DNA of 9,479 nt from Tidjanibacter sp. Lineage in GTDB: Bacteria > Bacteroidota > Bacteroidia > Bacteroidales > Rikenellaceae. How positions within the stretch are numbered: the first letter of the stretch is position 1; every line of letters begins with the position of its first letter. The notes beneath the pieces were generated by a model. It was given only the letters and a program-made list of their open reading frames with translations, was not told where the DNA came from and searched no databases. Of the stretch, positions 1-6,557 are shown one piece after another. The stretch spans positions 1 through 9,479 of the forward strand of contig JAFNVE010000194.1 of NCBI GenBank assembly GCA_017379955.1. Direction: 5' to 3'. A program made the position numbers and the translations under genes.

Positions 1-1118
1 ACCACATAGTTTTTGACATCCTCGGCCGTTATCTCGTTGCCACTGAGGATGATAAGACGCTCCATCACGTTGCGCAGTTCGCGGATATTGCCACTCCACG
101 GCATCTTCTGCAATTCGGCAACAGCCTCTGCCGACAAAGGTTTTTCGGGGATACCGTACTCGGCCGCAATGCGCGCTGAGAAGTGGGCAACAAGGGCGGG
201 AATATCGTCAAGTCGTTCCGCGAGGGGTGGCACATCTATCACAATCACGCTCAATCTGTGGTACAAATCCTCGCGGAAGTTCCCCTTGCGAATCTCCTCG
301 CGCAGGTTCTTATTCGTAGCCGCCAAGACACGCACATCGACCTCGATATCCCTATCGCTACCCACCCTGCTAATCCTGCTCTCCTGCAAGGCACGCAGCA
401 CCTTGGCCTGTGCCGAAAGGCTCATATCGCCAATCTCATCCATAAAGAGAGTGCCACCGACGGCCTGTTCAAACTTGCCTTTGCGTTGGCGTATGGCAGA
501 GGTAAACGCCCCTTTCTCGTGGCCAAACAGTTCGCTCTCAATCAGTTCCGAAGGTATGGCAGCGCAGTTCACCTCCACAAAAGGGCCACCTGCGCGGTTG
601 CTCTTCTCGTGCAGCCAGCGAGCCACAAGTTCCTTGCCCGTGCCGTTCGCTCCCGTAATCAGCACGCGTGCCTCGCTCGGTGCCACACGCTCGATGAGCC
701 GCTTTACGCGCTCGATGCGTGGCGAGGAGCCAATGATAGGCTCAACAGACGAGTGGTGCGCTGTGCGACGCATACGCTGAGGCAGGGCGACCACCTCCGC
801 CTCGGGAGTGCTACTCAGCCTCTCGCGCACAACCCTCAGCAGACGATTCATATCTATCGGGCGGGTGATAACATCCTCGGCCCCTTTGTGGAGCAGTTCG
901 ACCACTCGTTCCACTTCGGCACAATCTGTGAGAGCAATCCACGGTGATTGGCAGAGAGCAGCAAAGGAGTCCTCGGCGATGGTCAGGTCGTAGCGTTTGC
1001 GTGCAGGCTCGGTACTCCCATCGGTAGTATCGACCGAGTAGCCCTCAAATTCGAGTCGCTCTTTCAGGGTGTTGCGCATGGCACGCGAAGGGTCGATGAT
1101 TAAGATTTTTTTACTCAT
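1..1118 (-). CDS. Sigma-54-dependent response regulator with degenerate receiver (3' end outside window)
   Basis: The reverse strand is open from ATG at 1118-1116 through 372 codons to the window edge, with no stop or frameshift. Residues 1-101 resemble a receiver domain, but the usual acidic pair is D9-P10, the phosphoacceptor position reads E49-D50, the conserved Lys is R86 (TRP, 85-87), and the domain is about a dozen residues short between strands 3 and 4. Residues about 125-345 are an AAA+ sigma-54 activator domain: Walker A GANGTGKE (156-163), GAFTSA at 203-208 (canonical GAFTGA with Ser for Gly), Walker B GTLFMDEIGD (222-231), arginine-containing NFREDLYHRL (280-289) and the WSGNIRELRN segment near the visible end. 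The expected Fis-type helix-turn-helix lies beyond position 1. By family it would remodel sigma-54 RNA polymerase at distant enhancers. The receiver suggests control that does not depend on ordinary phosphorylation. The AAA+ assignment is very secure; the target genes are unknown. Confidence 0.93.
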   Translation of the reverse strand, partial: MSKKILIIDPSRAMRNTLKERLEFEGYSVDTTDGSTEPARKRYDLTIAEDSFAALCQSPWIALTDCAEVERVVELLHKGAEDVITRPIDMNRLLRVVRERLSSTPEAEVVALPQRMRRTAHHSSVEPIIGSSPRIERVKRLIERVAPSEARVLITGANGTGKELVARWLHEKSNRAGGPFVEVNCAAIPSELIESELFGHEKGAFTSAIRQRKGKFEQAVGGTLFMDEIGDMSLSAQAKVLRALQESRISRVGSDRDIEVDVRVLAATNKNLREEIRKGNFREDLYHRLSVIVIDVPPLAERLDDIPALVAHFSARIAAEYGIPEKPLSAEAVAELQKMPWSGNIRELRNVMERLIILSGNEITAEDVKNYV

Positions 1119-1192
1119 TATTATATTGGTCTTTTGGCAACAACTCTACCTTCCCGACACTACAATCTCGGGCAAGACAAAACGTCCAAAAA

Positions 1193-1224
1193 TTTGGTGG
1201 TTTAAAGATTTAGTGTTAGATTTG
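1193..1224 (+). promoter_or_regulatory. Bacteroidetes-type promoter, rightward
   Basis: TTTG at 1193-1196, a 20-bp spacer, then TAgaTTTG at 1217-1224 match the Bacteroidetes primary sigma pattern TTTG-N19-21-TAnnTTTG. Transcription would begin near 1231 and leave a leader of about 275 nt before the DUF4290 gene at 1508. A second -7-like element, TAgaTTTG at 1374-1381, lies closer to the gene but I see no -33 partner for it. Confidence 0.5.
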
Positions 1225-1227
1225 TGG

Positions 1228-1257
1228 CAAAGTTAGCAAATCGATTCTCCCTCCAAA
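1228..1257 (-). promoter_or_regulatory. Bacteroidetes-type promoter, leftward, for the sigma-54 regulator
   Basis: Read on the minus strand, TAacTTTG (1235-1228) is preceded by TTTG (1257-1254) with an 18-bp spacer, slightly short of consensus. It points at the regulator gene that starts at 1118. It faces the rightward promoter at 1193-1224, and the two predicted start regions overlap, so they would probably exclude each other. Confidence 0.4.
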
Positions 1258-1262
1258 ATGCG

Positions 1263-1351
1263 AGCCCGATTTCGTGTCGAGGGGTGCGAGAGCCAAAATC
1301 GGGGCTTTCCGTTGTACTCCTTTTGGGTAGCCCAATCCGACCTCCGGGTCG
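1263..1351. repeat. Two stem-loops in the 1119-1507 intergenic region
   Basis: AGCCCGATTT (1263-1272) pairs with AAATCGGGGCT (1296-1306) with one bulged base. CGACC (1338-1342) pairs with GGTCG (1347-1351) around a 4-nt loop. The rest of the 389-bp gap shows no convincing gene. The stems would lie in the 5' leader of the DUF4290 mRNA if the promoter at 1193 is used. No known riboswitch or leader family is recognised. Confidence 0.45.
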
Positions 1352-1507
1352 AAATCGTTTAGTTCCAACTTAGTAGATTTGAAAAGTTAGTTTAGGCGTG
1401 TTAGTTGCGTTTGTGCGTGCTGGTCTATGGTGCATTTTACATTAAATCCGCTTCACCTGTTACCTTCCCAACGCCCATTAGCATTACCAACGCAAAATGT
1501 AAAAAAT

Positions 1508-2161
1508 ATGAAGAAGAATTATAATGTTGATCGCACCTCACTCCAACTGCCGGAGTATGGTCGCCATATTCACGATATGGTCAACGAACTGATGACCATA
1601 GAGAATCGTGCCGAGCGCAATCGCAGGGCGCGTGTGCTGGTGGCAATTATGGCTAACATCAAGCAGACCAGCAAGGAGAGCGGCAACCCCGAGCGCAGGC
1701 TTTGGGATCATCTCTATATTATGTCCGACTTCAAACTCGATGTGGATAGTCCCTATCCCGTGCCTACTCCCAAGAGCCTTGCTCCCACCCCTGCGCGTAT
1801 GCACTATCCTGAGGGTCGTATCGCGATGAAGCACTATGGTAAAAATGTGCGTAATGTGGTGCGTGTGTTGGAGAATCTGAAAAATCAGCAGGTGGTAGAT
1901 ACTATAACGGGTAACCTTGCTCGTTATATGCGTACCAAGAGTTATGAGTATAATCAGGAGCACCCCAACAACGAGGTGATTATAAAAGATATAAAACGTA
2001 TGGCTCTTGGCACTATTGAGGTGGACGAAGAGGCAATCAGTTCGCTCAAAAGTGACTACAAACAGAACTTTACCCCCTATGGCAAGAAGGGTCAGTTCCA
2101 GAAGAAAAACAACAAGAACCAGAAAAACCAGAAGATTGTCATCAGAAGAAACCACAAGTAG
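1508..2161 (+). CDS. DUF4290 family protein
   Basis: A 217-residue protein of unknown function, recognised by the DUF4290 signature: LPEYGRHIHDMV (about 14-25) near the start, an Arg/Glu-rich helix (IENRAERNRRAR), then LWDHLYIMSDFKLDVDSPYP (about 67-86) and HYGKNVRNVVRV (about 112-123). The family is typical of Bacteroidetes; its role is not established. I chose ATG 1508 because residues encoded upstream in the same frame (from 1427) are low-complexity, lack family similarity, and precede the conserved MKKNYNVDRTSLQLPEYG start. There is no signal peptide or membrane segment, so it is probably cytoplasmic. The last 25 residues are Lys/Asn/Gln-rich and strongly basic, ending IVIRRNHK, which could bind nucleic acid (inference). 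It is followed by a separate promoter at about 2211-2245, so it is probably monocistronic. Confidence 0.9.
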   Translation: MKKNYNVDRTSLQLPEYGRHIHDMVNELMTIENRAERNRRARVLVAIMANIKQTSKESGNPERRLWDHLYIMSDFKLDVDSPYPVPTPKSLAPTPARMHYPEGRIAMKHYGKNVRNVVRVLENLKNQQVVDTITGNLARYMRTKSYEYNQEHPNNEVIIKDIKRMALGTIEVDEEAISSLKSDYKQNFTPYGKKGQFQKKNNKNQKNQKIVIRRNHK

Positions 2162-2210
2162 AGTCTATCGGCCGACCCGCTGAGCTCAGAGTGAGCAAAT
2201 TGGCGTGTGG

Positions 2211-2245
2211 TTGTGCTGATTTTTAGAAGAAAAAGATTATCTTTG
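2211..2245 (+). promoter_or_regulatory. Promoter for the lipoprotein-lpxH-thyA operon
   Basis: TAtcTTTG at 2238-2245 is a full match to the Bacteroidetes -7 element and lies about 30 bp before the ATG at 2277. The best -33 candidate, TTG at 2211-2213, is 24 bp upstream, longer than the usual 19-21, so the -33 assignment is weak. No other -7 match is seen before thyA. Confidence 0.5.
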
Positions 2246-2276
2246 TGGCAGTTTTTGAGAACCCCGAAAAGAAGAA

Positions 2277-3419
2277 ATGAAAAAGTTATTTGTAATTCTC
2301 AGTATAGCAGCACTTTGCGCTTGCTCGTCGAACAAAGTTAAGGTAGAAGGTAAGTTTGTTGGTATGGAGTCCGACACCGTTACTGTTGAGCGCATTGGCG
2401 CACTCGCTTCGTCGGTTGCCGACACTATCGTTGTTGACGAGAAGGGCGCGTTTAAGTTTAGCGTTGAGTTGCAGGGTGGTGAGCCCTCGCTCTACACCTT
2501 CCACGCAGGCAATCGCGACATCGTTCTGCTCCTCACCCCCGGTGACCGTATTCGCCTCAACTCGGCAGTTGGTATGGCGGGTGGCTACTCGGTTGAGGGC
2601 TCGCAGGAGTCGGAGCTTATCCGTGAGGTGACCGATATCCTCAACAATGGCGCAGCGCGTCTGGACTCGATTATGAATAACTATTCGCTCGAAAATATCT
2701 CCGAGGCGGAGCGCAAGAGCCTTGGCGAGAGTTACGCACGCGAGTACTACGCAGTGAAGCGCGAGCAGATTCGCTTCATCGTGGAGAATAGCGGCTCGCT
2801 TGCTGCGCTCTATGCCCTCTACCAGCGTCTGCCCAACGACCCCTACCTGGCAACAGGTGGCGATAGCGACTTGGTGTACTACCGTCTGGTGGCTGACTCG
2901 GTGAGTGAGAAATATCCCACCTCCCCCTACTTGGCGACCCTCCGTCGTCAGTTGCAGGAGGCAACAAATAGTATCGAGATGCAGAAGACTCTCGACGAAC
3001 TTATGGAGAACCCTATGCCCTATCCCGAGATTGCGATGAAGGATATGTTCGGCAAGGAGCACAAACTCTCCTCGACACTCGGCAAGGTAGTTATTCTCGA
3101 CTTCTGGACCACAGCCGACGCGAACAGCAGCCTGAACAACGCCGAGATGAAGGAACTCTACGAGGAGTTCGCAGAGCAGGGCTTGGAGATTTTCCAGGTG
3201 TCGGTAGACAGCCAGAAGGCTTCGTGGGTCAACGCAACTCAGCAGCAGCGTCTGCCCTGGATTAGCGTGTGGGACAACGCAGTGATTAACAGCGTTATCA
3301 ACCACTACGCATTGCAGAGCGTACCCGCAAACTTTGTTATCGACCGCGAGGGTAACATCATCGGCCGCAACGTGACCGACGAGGCTCTCCGTCAGATGGT
3401 ACGCAAAGCCCTCCGATAA
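2277..3419 (+). CDS. DUF4369/TlpA-like thioredoxin-fold lipoprotein lacking CxxC
   Basis: A 380-residue envelope protein. The N-terminus MKKLFVILSIAALCACSS is a lipoprotein signal peptide with lipobox L13-C14-A15-C16, so lipidation is expected on C16. Residues about 20-110 are a beta-rich, DUF4369-like domain (VKVEGKF, DTVTVERI, FKFSVEL, LLLTPGD). A helical linker spans about 110-245. Residues 250-380 follow the TlpA/AhpC-type thioredoxin pattern: PYPEIAMKDMFGKEHKLSS, GKVVILDFW (269-277), the helix AEMKELYEEF, and SVPANFVIDREGN with the cis-proline P350. The active site that should read WCxxC after DFW is TTADANSS (278-285), so both cysteines are gone and thiol-disulfide chemistry is not expected. 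A binding or structural role is inferred. It is probably the first gene of an operon with lpxH 53 bp downstream. The exact partner is unknown. Confidence 0.88.
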   Translation: MKKLFVILSIAALCACSSNKVKVEGKFVGMESDTVTVERIGALASSVADTIVVDEKGAFKFSVELQGGEPSLYTFHAGNRDIVLLLTPGDRIRLNSAVGMAGGYSVEGSQESELIREVTDILNNGAARLDSIMNNYSLENISEAERKSLGESYAREYYAVKREQIRFIVENSGSLAALYALYQRLPNDPYLATGGDSDLVYYRLVADSVSEKYPTSPYLATLRRQLQEATNSIEMQKTLDELMENPMPYPEIAMKDMFGKEHKLSSTLGKVVILDFWTTADANSSLNNAEMKELYEEFAEQGLEIFQVSVDSQKASWVNATQQQRLPWISVWDNAVINSVINHYALQSVPANFVIDREGNIIGRNVTDEALRQMVRKALR

Positions 3420-3472
3420 TCCCCGTATCTGCCGCCCTTGGTGCGGTAGATATCTTAAAACCCGCCCGACAG

Positions 3473-4207
3473 ATGATATACTTCGCCTCCGATATGCACC
3501 TCGGTAACGGCTCCCCAGAGGAGAGCCGCGAGAGGGAGCGACGTGTGGTGGAGTGGCTGGGTGAGATAGCCTCCGACGCCACCGAATTGTTCTTGGTGGG
3601 CGATATCTTCGATTTTTGGTACGAGTATAAACGTGTTGTCCCCCGTGGCTTTGTCCGCGTGCTGGGGGCATTGGCGTCGCTTGCCGACAGGGGTGTGAAG
3701 ATTCACTACTTTGCCGGCAACCACGATATGTGGCTCAGGGACTATTTTGCTCAGGAACTCGGGGCGACCATCTATCACCGTGGCCAGATTTTCGAACGCT
3801 GTGGCCACCGCCTATGGGTGGAGCACGGCGACCTCGTATATAACAACTTCCTCCGCAGTTCGAGGATGCTGAGTGGCTTTTTCCGTAGCCGCGTAGCCCG
3901 CTGGTTGTTCTCCAATCTGATACATCCGAATCTGGCAATGCGCTTTGGCCTCGCCTGGTCGGGCCACAGCCGCAAGAGCAAGGAGATTGCCCACCCCTTC
4001 CGTGGCGAGGGCGACTTCCTGGTGCAGTTCGCACGCCAGCACTCGGCAACCGCAGAGGCGGCCGACCTCTATATCTTCGGCCACAGCCACTGCGCTGAGG
4101 ACTACCCTATTGGCAATGGTCGCAGGGCGATTATGCTCGGCCACTGGTTTGGTATGTCCCCCTGGGCAGCACTCGACGAAGAGGGCAATATCACACTCCA
4201 TAAATAA
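3473..4207 (+). CDS. lpxH: UDP-2,3-diacylglucosamine diphosphatase (LpxH-type)
   Basis: A 244-residue calcineurin-like metallophosphoesterase. Metal-ligand motifs appear in family order: D7-x-H9 (SDMHLG), GDIFDFW (43-49, D44), GNHDMW (82-87, N83 and H84), EHGD (117-120, H118) and GHSH (203-206, H204 and H206). The GDIFDFW block and the overall length fit the LpxH branch, which hydrolyses UDP-2,3-diacylglucosamine to lipid X and UMP in lipid A synthesis at the inner membrane. The third motif is GNHD rather than the GNRD of E. coli LpxH, so a sister subfamily with related chemistry is possible. There is no signal peptide; a basic/hydrophobic stretch around 130-160 may contact the membrane. The gene follows the lipoprotein without a visible promoter and ends only 8 bp before thyA, indicating cotranscription. 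Confidence 0.82.
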   Translation: MIYFASDMHLGNGSPEESRERERRVVEWLGEIASDATELFLVGDIFDFWYEYKRVVPRGFVRVLGALASLADRGVKIHYFAGNHDMWLRDYFAQELGATIYHRGQIFERCGHRLWVEHGDLVYNNFLRSSRMLSGFFRSRVARWLFSNLIHPNLAMRFGLAWSGHSRKSKEIAHPFRGEGDFLVQFARQHSATAEAADLYIFGHSHCAEDYPIGNGRRAIMLGHWFGMSPWAALDEEGNITLHK

Positions 4208-4215
4208 CGACTCCG

Positions 4216-5115
4216 ATGAAACAGTATCACGACCTGCTACGCAGAATCCTCGACGAGGGTGTGGTCAAGAGCGACCGCACAGGCACAGGCACCAAGAGCA
4301 TTTTTGGCCACCAGATGCGCTTCGACCTGAGCGAGGGATTCCCCCTGCTCACCACCAAGAAGGTATTCCTCAAAGGTGTGATTCACGAGCTGTTGTGGTT
4401 TCTGAAAGGCGACACCAATATCAAATATCTGGTGGACCACGGAGTGCATATCTGGGATAACGACGCTATGCGCCACTACAACACCATTGCCCCCGACTAT
4501 GGTCTGCCACCCCTCTCGTGCCCCGTGTTCATCGAGCGCGTGCAGGCAGATGAGTTCACCATCATCGACAACTACCGCTATGGCGACCTCGGCAATGTCT
4601 ACGGCAGCCAATGGCGCAGCTGGCCCGCACCCAATGGCAAGAGTATCGACCAGATAAAAAATGTGGTGGAGATGATAAAGAAGAATCCCGACTCGCGCCG
4701 TATGATTGTTTCGGCTTGGAACGTGGCCGAGATTGAGGATATGGCTCTGCCACCCTGCCACGTGCTGTTCCAATTCTATGTTGCCGAGGGCCGACTCTCG
4801 TGCCAACTCTACCAGCGCAGCGCAGACACCTTCCTCGGTGTGCCCTTTAATATTGCCTCGTACGCCCTGCTGACAATGATGATTGCCAAGGAGTGTGGCT
4901 TGGAGGCGGGCGAGTTTATCCACACCACGGGCGATACCCACCTCTACCTCAACCACCTGGAACAGGCCAAAGAGCAACTCTCACGCACACCCCGCCCCCT
5001 GCCCAAGATGATTCTTGCCGATGGCGTGAAGAGCCTCTTCGACTATAAGTACGAGGATTTCACCCTGACCGAATACGACCCCTGGCCCGCAATTAAGGCC
5101 CCGATGTCGTTCTAA
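4216..5115 (+). CDS. thyA: Thymidylate synthase
   Basis: A 299-residue ThyA that methylates dUMP to dTMP using 5,10-methylenetetrahydrofolate, giving dihydrofolate, which FolA (encoded at 6558) recycles. Recognised by [18 protein letters not shown] with the phosphate-binding R21, [20 protein letters not shown], the dimer arginines R161-R162, the catalytic Cys in PPCH (C181), the substrate-binding CQLYQRSAD block, N212 in [10 protein letters not shown], and the terminal KAPMSF. It is about 35 residues longer than E. coli ThyA because of an insert at about 82-122 between IWD and [11 protein letters not shown], the same place where Lactobacillus-type enzymes are extended, so it is probably intact and active. 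It lies 8 bp after lpxH. Its last 23 bases, including the stop, are duplicated downstream (5172-5194). Confidence 0.98.
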   Translation: MKQYHDLLRRILDEGVVKSDRTGTGTKSIFGHQMRFDLSEGFPLLTTKKVFLKGVIHELLWFLKGDTNIKYLVDHGVHIWDNDAMRHYNTIAPDYGLPPLSCPVFIERVQADEFTIIDNYRYGDLGNVYGSQWRSWPAPNGKSIDQIKNVVEMIKKNPDSRRMIVSAWNVAEIEDMALPPCHVLFQFYVAEGRLSCQLYQRSADTFLGVPFNIASYALLTMMIAKECGLEAGEFIHTTGDTHLYLNHLEQAKEQLSRTPRPLPKMILADGVKSLFDYKYEDFTLTEYDPWPAIKAPMSF

Positions 5116-5194
5116 GAGAGTATATAAAGGCGAACTTCTGCGTTATGCTCGGCTCGGCAGCACTATTTACGTTAAGGCCCCGATGTCGTTCTAA
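5093..5194 (+). repeat. 23-bp direct repeat of the thyA 3' end around a 56-bp insert
   Basis: The terminal thyA sequence 5093-5115 (begins TTAAGGCCCC, ends GTTCTAA with the stop codon) is repeated exactly at 5172-5194. The intervening 5116-5171 begins GAGAGTATATAAAGG and contains CTCGGCTCGGCAG; it has no ORF and only a 4-bp inner stem. The arrangement looks like insertion of a short element that duplicated or regenerated the end of the gene, leaving the ThyA reading frame intact. Confidence 0.85.
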
Positions 5195-5219
5195 AAAAAT
5201 TCAAAATTCAAAATAAGTT

Positions 5220-5258
5220 AAAACTGAGAGTGTCATTGAGTCACTCTCAGTTTTTTTT
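5220..5258 (+). terminator. Rho-independent terminator after thyA
   Basis: AAAACTGAGAGTG (5220-5232) pairs perfectly with CACTCTCAGTTTT (5242-5254) around a 9-nt loop, and eight T residues (5251-5258) follow the GC-containing part of the stem. It lies just after the duplicated thyA end and closes the lipoprotein-lpxH-thyA operon. Confidence 0.92.
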
Positions 5259-5280
5259 GATAGGGCTAATAGGGCGGGTG

Positions 5281-5361
5281 GGAGTAATAGGAGTAATAGG
5301 AGTAATAGGAGTAATAGGAGTAATGGGAGTAATGGGAATAATGGGAGTTTAAGGAGTTTAA
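5281..5361. repeat. 9-bp tandem repeat array (GGAGTAATA type)
   Basis: Nine consecutive 9-bp units: four GGAGTAATA, two GGAGTAATG, one GGAATAATG and two GGAGTTTAA, decaying to the right. The strand is purine-rich. It is noncoding and lies just after the thyA terminator. A related four-unit array occurs at 7713-7748. Confidence 0.92.
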
Positions 5362-5375
5362 GGATTATCCCTAAA

Positions 5376-5450
5376 TTCCCTACTCTCCCTAATTTCCCTA
5401 CTCTCCCTAATTTCAGTTTTCACCTTTGCTCTTTGCTCTACTCTCCCTAA
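5376..5450. repeat. 18-bp pyrimidine-rich repeats
   Basis: An 18-bp unit, TTCCCTACTCTCCCTAAT, occurs twice in tandem (5376-5393, 5394-5411), and its core CTACTCTCCCTAA returns at 5438-5450. The strand polarity is opposite to the purine-rich array at 5281-5361, so the two could partly fold back on each other. No gene is evident from 5259 to 5470. Confidence 0.85.
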
Positions 5451-5471
5451 CCTCCCTATATTCTCTCCTAT

Positions 5472-5489
5472 CCACCCGATATCGGCAAG
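5472..5489. promoter_or_regulatory. Operator site 1 upstream of the Fic gene
   Basis: CCGATATCGG (5476-5485) is a perfect palindrome followed by CAAG (5486-5489), matching the core and right arm of the central operator at 5524-5541. The left outer arm is not conserved. Its centre lies 52 bp from the centre of the main operator. Confidence 0.7.
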
Positions 5490-5519
5490 TTTTCGCTTGA
5501 TTTTGCCCAAAAAGCCCCC

Positions 5520-5545
5520 ATTTCTTGCCGATATCGGCAAGAAAT
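5520..5545. promoter_or_regulatory. Operator site 2: perfect 26-bp palindrome over the Fic promoter
   Basis: The 18-bp core CTTGCCGATATCGGCAAG (5524-5541) is flanked by four more matching bases on each side, giving perfect dyad symmetry over 26 bp. It contains the predicted -33 TTG and most of the spacer, and ends 2 bp before the -7 element at 5548. A dimeric repressor bound here would block RNA polymerase. The N-terminal helix-turn-helix of the downstream Fic protein is the obvious candidate binder (inference). Confidence 0.85.
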
Positions 5546-5555
5546 CTTATATTTG
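5525..5555 (+). promoter_or_regulatory. Fic gene promoter
   Basis: TTG at 5525-5527, a 20-bp spacer and TAtaTTTG at 5548-5555 match the Bacteroidetes promoter pattern. Predicted transcription start is about 5562, leaving a leader of about 35 nt. The -33 element lies inside operator site 2. Confidence 0.75.
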
Positions 5556-5576
5556 TGCAGAAAATATGGCAGATAA

Positions 5577-5588
5577 CTTGCCGATACC
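5577..5588 (+). promoter_or_regulatory. Operator site 3 (half-site) before the Fic start codon
   Basis: CTTGCCGATACC matches 11 of the first 12 bases of the 18-bp operator core; the right arm is absent. It lies in the 5' leader 8 bp before the ATG. The implied dyad centre (5585.5) is 53 bp from that of the main operator. Confidence 0.65.
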
Positions 5589-5596
5589 AATAGAAT

Positions 5597-6484
5597 ATGG
5601 ATTACATTTCAGTTGCAGAGTTTGCCGAGAAGTTTGGCATTTCGGAGCGTACAGCGCGTAACTATTGCGCTACGGGCAAGATTGAGGGGGCAACCCTGAT
5701 AGGTAAGACGTGGAGCATCCCTGCCGATGCAACCCCGCCGAGCCGCAAATCTCGACAGCGCACAACAATGCCTCTGCTTGCCGCTTTACGCCGCGAGAGG
5801 GAAGCCGGGATGAAAGGTGGTATCTATCACCGCACGCAGATTGACCTTACCTACAACTCCAACCACATTGAGGGCAGTCGATTGACACACGACCAAACAC
5901 GTTTCATATACGAAACTAACACTATTGGTGTCGAAGGGGATACTCTGCGGATAGATGACATTATCGAAACCACAAACCACTTCCGATGTATTGATATGGT
6001 GATTGACCGAGCGGAGGAACGCTTAACCGAGAATTTGGTTAAGGAGTTACATCTACGATTGAAAGCAGGCACTTCCGATAGTTTGATGTCTTGGTTTAGG
6101 GTTGGCGAGTATAAGCATCTACCTAATGAGGTTGGTGGCAACGAAACCACCCCACCAGAGGAGGTACATCAAGAAATGTGCGATTTGTTGCGAGAGTATA
6201 ACGCAATAAAACATAAAAGTTTTGAGGATATACTCGACCTCCACTACCGTTTTGAGATGATACATCCCTTCCAAGATGGTAACGGCAGAGTCGGTAGGCT
6301 GATAATGTTCAAAGAGTGTCTTGCAAATGGCATTGTCCCATTTATTATCACCGATGAACTGAAAATGTTCTACTATCGTGGCCTGCGCGAGTGGCCACGA
6401 GTGAAAGAATATCTGCGTGACACCTGCCTAACAGCGCAAGATAACTTTAAACTACTGCTCGATTACTTCAAGATTTCATATTAA
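5597..6484 (+). CDS. Fic-family AMP-transferase with N-terminal helix-turn-helix
   Basis: A 295-residue protein. Residues 1-45 form an excisionase/MerR-like helix-turn-helix (ISVAEFAEKFGISERTARNYC, then a wing-like GKIEGATLIGKTWSIP). Residues about 75-295 are a Fic domain with the complete catalytic motif HPFQDGNGRVGR (223-234, catalytic H223, metal-binding D227, R231 and R234). An N-terminal inhibitory helix motif S88-N-H-I-E92-G93 fits [ST]xxxE[GN], placing it with Fic proteins whose own helix blocks ATP. Such enzymes transfer AMP from ATP to protein hydroxyls; the target is unknown. Start ATG 5597 begins directly at the HTH. The gene is visibly richer in A and T than thyA and folA on either side, has its own promoter and three operators, and separates thyA from folA, suggesting acquisition. 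Autoregulation by the HTH is inferred. No separate antitoxin gene is seen. Confidence 0.95.
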   Translation: MDYISVAEFAEKFGISERTARNYCATGKIEGATLIGKTWSIPADATPPSRKSRQRTTMPLLAALRREREAGMKGGIYHRTQIDLTYNSNHIEGSRLTHDQTRFIYETNTIGVEGDTLRIDDIIETTNHFRCIDMVIDRAEERLTENLVKELHLRLKAGTSDSLMSWFRVGEYKHLPNEVGGNETTPPEEVHQEMCDLLREYNAIKHKSFEDILDLHYRFEMIHPFQDGNGRVGRLIMFKECLANGIVPFIITDELKMFYYRGLREWPRVKEYLRDTCLTAQDNFKLLLDYFKISY

Positions 6485-6497
6485 TAACAATTGACGA

Positions 6498-6528
6498 TTT
6501 GCAAATATCCAAGCGTTGCGTAACTTTG
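6498..6528 (+). promoter_or_regulatory. folA promoter
   Basis: TTTG (6498-6501), a 19-bp spacer and TAacTTTG (6521-6528) are an exact fit to the Bacteroidetes consensus. Transcription would start near 6535, about 23 nt before the folA ATG. It lies immediately after the Fic stop codon, so folA does not depend on the Fic promoter. Confidence 0.82.
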
Positions 6529-6557
6529 CAGAGAGTAGAAATTAACCAAACAACAAT

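Noticed and set aside
13..947. Plus-strand open frames over the first kilobase
   Set aside because: They are antisense to the intact sigma-54 regulator frame and show no family features.
1427..1507. N-terminal extension of the DUF4290 protein from an upstream ATG
   Set aside because: The added 27 residues have no family similarity and the conserved family start coincides with ATG 1508.
1231..1507. Riboswitch in the DUF4290 leader
   Set aside because: Stem-loops are present, but no known riboswitch core is recognisable and the gene's function gives no ligand clue.
2286..3671. Long minus-strand open frame opposite the lipoprotein and the start of lpxH
   Set aside because: No recognisable domain; it lies antisense to two well-supported genes and is explained by their codon bias.
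5281..5450. Possible CRISPR array
   Set aside because: Units are 9 or 18 bp without unique spacers and there are no cas genes; these are simple tandem repeats.
5358..5540. Minus-strand 60-codon frame upstream of the Fic gene, considered as a possible antitoxin
   Set aside because: Its C-terminal half is low-complexity ESREIRESRE translated from the tandem repeats, and its start lies inside the operator palindrome.
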